From the NCBI RefSeq assembly GCF_038433205.1, contig NZ_JBCDNA010000003.1:834307-898306 (forward strand): a DNA stretch of 64,000 nucleotides, written 5' to 3'. This DNA comes from Lutimonas vermicola (GTDB taxonomy: Bacteria; Bacteroidota; Bacteroidia; Flavobacteriales; Flavobacteriaceae). The notes under the pieces are model-generated. The model was given only the letters and a program-made list of their open reading frames with translations. It made no database searches and was not told where the DNA came from. A program made the position numbers and the translations under genes. Shown here in pieces: positions 60,909 to 64,000 of this stretch (the stretch's first letter is position 1; each line of letters starts with the position of its first letter).

Positions 60909-61469
60909 TTATTTCTTCTTTTTGGATGCAATGAACATTGTCATTCTTTTTCCTTCCAGTTTTGGCATTTGCTCCACCGTTCCATATTCTTCCAATTCCT
61001 GGGCCAATCTCAATAAAAGGATCTGTCCCTGATCTTTAAATACAATTGATCTTCCTTTAAAGAAAACATAAGCCTTTAATTTGGCTCCGCTTTCAAGAAA
61101 CTTGATAGCGTGTTTCTTTTTGAACTCAAAATCGTGTTCATCAGTATTCGGACCAAACCGAATTTCTTTAACTACAACCTTACTCGCCTTAGATTTTAAG
61201 GCCTTCTCACGTTTTTTCTGCTCGTAAAGAAACTTTTTGTATTCTATTATCTTACAAACCGGAGGTGACGCTTTTGGAGAAATTTCAACAAGGTCAAGAT
61301 CCAGTTCATTCGCTATTTCCCGAGCTTCTCTTATCGGATAAATACCTGTCTCAACATTATCCCCAACAAGACGCACTTCCGGAGCGTCAATTTTGTGATT
61401 TATCTTGTGTAAATCTTCTTTTATTATTCTCCAAGGTTTTCTTGCTCCTCTGTTTCTTCGAATTGCTAT
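60909..61469 (-). CDS. infC: Translation initiation factor IF-3
   Basis: The protein shows the full IF-3 sequence: an N-terminal part with HKINHKIDAPEVRLVGDNVE, the linker, and a C-terminal domain with EIRFGPNTDEHDFEFKKKHAIKFLESG. The frame is open upstream of the GTG at 61376 back to a TAA at 61482-61484, and the upstream residues (IRRNRGARKPWRIIKEDL) are plainly IF-3. No ATG, GTG or TTG lies there; the only fitting starts are ATA at 61469 and ATT at 61463. Non-standard starts are known for infC and let IF-3 repress its own translation. The ATA gives 186 residues. Confidence 0.88.
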   Translation of the reverse strand: MAIRRNRGARKPWRIIKEDLHKINHKIDAPEVRLVGDNVETGIYPIREAREIANELDLDLVEISPKASPPVCKIIEYKKFLYEQKKREKALKSKASKVVVKEIRFGPNTDEHDFEFKKKHAIKFLESGAKLKAYVFFKGRSIVFKDQGQILLLRLAQELEEYGTVEQMPKLEGKRMTMFIASKKKK

Positions 61470-61509
61470 AGCTGTAAATTTTTAGTTCCTTTAAGGAATT
61501 GGTTATATA

Positions 61510-63450
61510 TTAAAACTGTTGTAACGTTTTGTCTATTTCATTTTGAATGATGTCGGCAAATTCTTCTACTGTAAACGAACCTAAATCACCCTCGCTGTGC
61601 TTTCTCACTGACACTGTGCCTTCTTTCTCTTCATTTTCCCCTATGATCAACATAAAAGGAATTTTATTCATTTCTGCATCCCTGATTTTTCTACCCACTT
61701 TTTCATTGCGGTCGTCAACGAGGGCGCGAATTTCGGAATTTTCTAGCAAATGTAAAACTTTTTTAGTATAATTTTCGTATTTCTCGCTGATAGGTAGTAA
61801 AATAACTTGTTCCGGGGTGAGCCATAATGGAAAATTACCTCCGGTATGCTCAATTAGGATAGCTATAAACCTTTCCATGGATCCAAAAGGTGCGCGATGG
61901 ATCATAACGGGCCTGTGAAGTTGGTTGTCGGATCCCTTATATGTCAGGTCAAACCTTTCGGGCAGGTTATAATCAACTTGAATCGTACCAAGCTGCCAGC
62001 TTCTGCCTAAAACATCTTTCACCATAAAATCAAGTTTCGGGCCATAGAATGCTGCTTCCCCATATTCAATGATCGTTTTAAGACCCTTTTCTTTAGCAGA
62101 TCTCATAATGGCATTTTCTGCCTTCTCCCAGTTTTCATCGCTACCGATATACTTTTCCTTATCCTCAGGATCCCTCAGGGAGATCTGTGTCGTAAAATCT
62201 TCAAAACCTAAGGCGCTGAACACATAGAGTACAATATCAATTACGGCATTAAATTCTTCATTTAACTGTTCCGGTGTACAGAAAATATGGGCATCATCCT
62301 GTGTAAACCCTCTTACCCTGGTTAAACCATGAAGTTCCCCGCTTTGTTCATAGCGATAAACGGTGCCAAATTCGGCAAACCTTTTCGGCAGGTCTTTATA
62401 TGAATACGGCTTCGTATTGTAAATCTCGCAATGATGTGGACAGTTCATTGGTTTCAGGAGAAATTCTTCATTCTCTTTAGGTGTGTGGATGGGTTGAAAA
62501 CTGTCTTCTCCGTATTTTGCATAGTGCCCTGAGGTAACATAAAGTTCCTTTTGGCCTATATGCGGACTGATCACCATTTCATAACCTGCCTTTTTTTGTG
62601 CTTTCTTAAGAAAGTTTTCAAGCCGTTCTCTCAAGGCTGCTCCTTTGGGTAGCCATAAAGGAAGGCCCTGTCCAACTTTTGCCGAAAAAGCAAATAGTTC
62701 GAGTTCTTTGCCTAATTTTCTGTGGTCACGCTTCTTGGCCTCTTCCAGCAGCTCAAGATATTCTTTAAGTTCTTTTTGTTTTGGGAATGATATACCATAA
62801 ACCCTTGTGAGTTGAGGTTTATTCTCATCTCCTCTCCAATAGGCTCCGGCCACACTCATGATCTTTACGGCTTTTATGATTCCGGTATTGGGTACGTGCC
62901 CTCCTCGGCACAGGTCAGTAAAGTCGCTGTGGTCGCAAAAAGTAATATCACCGTCTGTGAGGTTTTTAATAAGTTCTACCTTGTATTCATTGCCTTTTTC
63001 CTCGTAATAAGCCAATGCGTCGGCTTTGGAAACTTCACGCATCTCAAATTCAAATTTTTGACGGGCAAAGTCAAGCATTTTATCTTCGATATTCTTAAAA
63101 TCAGATTCGGATATTCCCTGTTCGCCAAAATCGACGTCGTAATAGAAGCCGTTTTCAATGGCAGGACCTATGGTTAATTTGGCGTCGGGATGAAAAAACA
63201 AGATAGCTTGAGCCAATAAATGCGCAGATGAATGCCAAAATGCTTTTTTTCCTTCTGGATTATTCCAGGTATAGAGTGTAAGCGGGCCGTCAGTGGTTAA
63301 AGGTGTTTTGGTTTCTACGGTATTGCCGTTGAAGTTCGCTGAAATAACATTTCTTGCGAGACCTTCGCTAATGCTTTTTGCCACTTCCATCGGAGTTGTA
63401 TTTTTTTCAAACTCCTTAACACTGCCATCTGGTAATGTAATTTTGATCAT
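61510..63450 (-). CDS. thrS: Threonyl-tRNA synthetase
   Basis: From the ATG at 63450 (MIKITLPDGSVKEFEKN) the protein has 646 residues: TGS domain, editing domain with HSSAHLLAQA and CRGGHVPNTG, class II core with PMNCPHHCEIYN, RFAEFGTVYRYEQSGELHGLTRVRGFTQDDAHIF and RPVMIHRAPFGSMERFIAILIEH, then the anticodon-binding domain. A longer reading to 63474 would begin inside the promoter. Confidence 0.97.
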   Translation of the reverse strand: MIKITLPDGSVKEFEKNTTPMEVAKSISEGLARNVISANFNGNTVETKTPLTTDGPLTLYTWNNPEGKKAFWHSSAHLLAQAILFFHPDAKLTIGPAIENGFYYDVDFGEQGISESDFKNIEDKMLDFARQKFEFEMREVSKADALAYYEEKGNEYKVELIKNLTDGDITFCDHSDFTDLCRGGHVPNTGIIKAVKIMSVAGAYWRGDENKPQLTRVYGISFPKQKELKEYLELLEEAKKRDHRKLGKELELFAFSAKVGQGLPLWLPKGAALRERLENFLKKAQKKAGYEMVISPHIGQKELYVTSGHYAKYGEDSFQPIHTPKENEEFLLKPMNCPHHCEIYNTKPYSYKDLPKRFAEFGTVYRYEQSGELHGLTRVRGFTQDDAHIFCTPEQLNEEFNAVIDIVLYVFSALGFEDFTTQISLRDPEDKEKYIGSDENWEKAENAIMRSAKEKGLKTIIEYGEAAFYGPKLDFMVKDVLGRSWQLGTIQVDYNLPERFDLTYKGSDNQLHRPVMIHRAPFGSMERFIAILIEHTGGNFPLWLTPEQVILLPISEKYENYTKKVLHLLENSEIRALVDDRNEKVGRKIRDAEMNKIPFMLIIGENEEKEGTVSVRKHSEGDLGSFTVEEFADIIQNEIDKTLQQF

Positions 63451-63471
63451 ATGCTCAGATATATAAGGTGG

Positions 63472-63479
63472 CAAAGATA
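63472..63479 (-). promoter_or_regulatory. Promoter -7 element of thrS operon
   Basis: Minus-strand TATCTTTG, 22 nt before the thrS ATG; it fits the TAnnTTTG consensus. Confidence 0.55.
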
Positions 63480-63725
63480 CATATCAGAATTCAAATAAAG
63501 AATAGAATATCATCTAAAGAATAGAAAGGCACCCTAAAATCCACCTCTTTGCAGGCAGCTCTAAAAAGCCGATATAGATATTATGGTGTTACCTTGTTTT
63601 TGAGTGAAAATAAGATGAGTTGATGGTGAAAAATAAGTGTAAAATATTTCTTTGGAAAGCACAGGTTTTCAGCTCTTTGTAATTAAGACTATAAATTTAA
63701 AGAAAAAACCAGAGAAATAATTAGG

Positions 63726-63753
63726 TTGGTATTCATATTTGATTGTATTTTTG
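63726..63753 (+). promoter_or_regulatory. Upstream promoter P1 of the probable rRNA operon
   Basis: TTG (63726-63728), 17 bases, then TATTTTTG (63746-63753): a full match to the Bacteroidota promoter form, in a region without genes. Confidence 0.6.
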
Positions 63754-63859
63754 CAGCCGCTTAAAAACAGTAATATACTTGTTTTACAAGCGAAGTTCAA
63801 GTTGAAATAAAGCCGAAAAACGCAGTCAAAAAATAAATAGACATTTTTGTTATATTTAT

Positions 63860-63890
63860 TTGGTGATTATAGAAAAAGGTTTTAGTTTTG
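63860..63890 (+). promoter_or_regulatory. Downstream promoter P2 of the probable rRNA operon
   Basis: TTG (63860-63862), 20 bases, then TAGTTTTG (63883-63890). Both promoters are followed by similar text (GCAGCCGCTT and GCACCCGCTT). Confidence 0.65.
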
Positions 63891-64000
63891 CACCCGCTTT
63901 TAGAGGGTAGCAATATGCGGAGGGAGAAGAGCGAGAAAAGGATTAAGAGAAGTTCATTGAAAATATTGAAGATTGACAGCGTAACAAAGAGAGTAAAATT
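63891..64000 (+). other. Probable 16S rRNA operon leader
   Basis: The last 110 bases have no open frame. They contain AAGTTCATTGAAAATATTGA and GACAGCGTAACAAAGAGAGT, text that I recall from rRNA leaders in flavobacteria, where GTTCATTGA or GTTCTTTGA acts as a boxA-like antitermination site. The 16S gene itself would begin beyond 64000. Confidence 0.55.

Noticed and set aside
60909..61376. GTG at 61376 as infC start
   Set aside because: The upstream frame encodes clear IF-3 N-terminal sequence, so the GTG is an internal valine codon.

Overview
The window is chromosomal DNA from a Bacteroidota bacterium, almost certainly a member of the Flavobacteriaceae. The evidence is the gliding/type IX secretion set (gldD, gldE, sprE/porW), a very large secreted protein with a type IX sorting domain, many promoters with the Bacteroidota -7 element TAnnTTTG, a flavobacterial ATP synthase operon that lacks atpD and atpC, and a split mutY-ssb-gldE-gldD / HU-rng neighbourhood.

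Layout. Positions 1-12,290 are core genome: the 3' end of a TonB-like gene, a small lipoprotein, heme A synthase, gldD-gldE-ssb-mutY (minus strand), HU, a 30-residue basic protein, RNase G, a giant secreted protein, recX, yqeY and a tRNA-Arg(TCG). Positions about 12,290-34,371 are a 22-kb integrative island inserted in the 3' end of that tRNA. It starts with an IntDOT-like tyrosine integrase, and its far end carries a 14-bp exact copy of the tRNA 3' end (12277-12290 and 34358-34371). The tRNA's original terminator appears to lie just outside the far end. Positions 34,372-63,470 are core genome again: a three-copy 104-bp tandem repeat, a porin, two different sulfotransferases with an MFS transporter, a DEAD-box helicase, a CBS protein, a hydroxyacid dehydrogenase, an M14 peptidase, sprE-bactofilin-ATP synthase, pheS-retropepsin-purM, gdhA, a cytochrome c, prfA and thrS-infC-rpmI-rplT. 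The last 530 bases look like the promoter and leader of an rRNA operon that begins beyond the window.

The island is AT-rich and reads as a defence island. It holds an IetAS-type pair (AAA ATPase plus subtilisin-like protease), a divergent AlbA_2-domain gene, a DUF1643-like gene, a RadC/JAMM gene, a HEPN protein paired with a DUF6602-like nuclease-fold protein, a MORN-repeat protein with nearly identical internal DNA repeats, and a four-gene minus-strand operon. That operon encodes a PD-(D/E)XK-like nuclease, a small coiled-coil protein, a NERD-nuclease/SF1-helicase fusion, and a TPR protein with a cold-shock-like C-terminus. I know no named system with this exact composition, so it is the best candidate here for an undescribed system. 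A palindrome of the form ATACCCTnATCAGGGTAT overlaps the promoter of a neighbouring secreted-protein gene and recurs in the opposite orientation upstream of this operon, which suggests a shared regulator.

In the core regions the operons are conventional. sprE leads a transcription unit running through a bactofilin into the F-type ATP synthase genes. thrS runs into infC, which has only an ATA or ATT available as start codon. The arylsulfate and PAPS-type sulfotransferases sit side by side with an exporter-like MFS protein. Starts were chosen from signal peptides, family alignments recalled from memory and promoter positions; no database search was possible.
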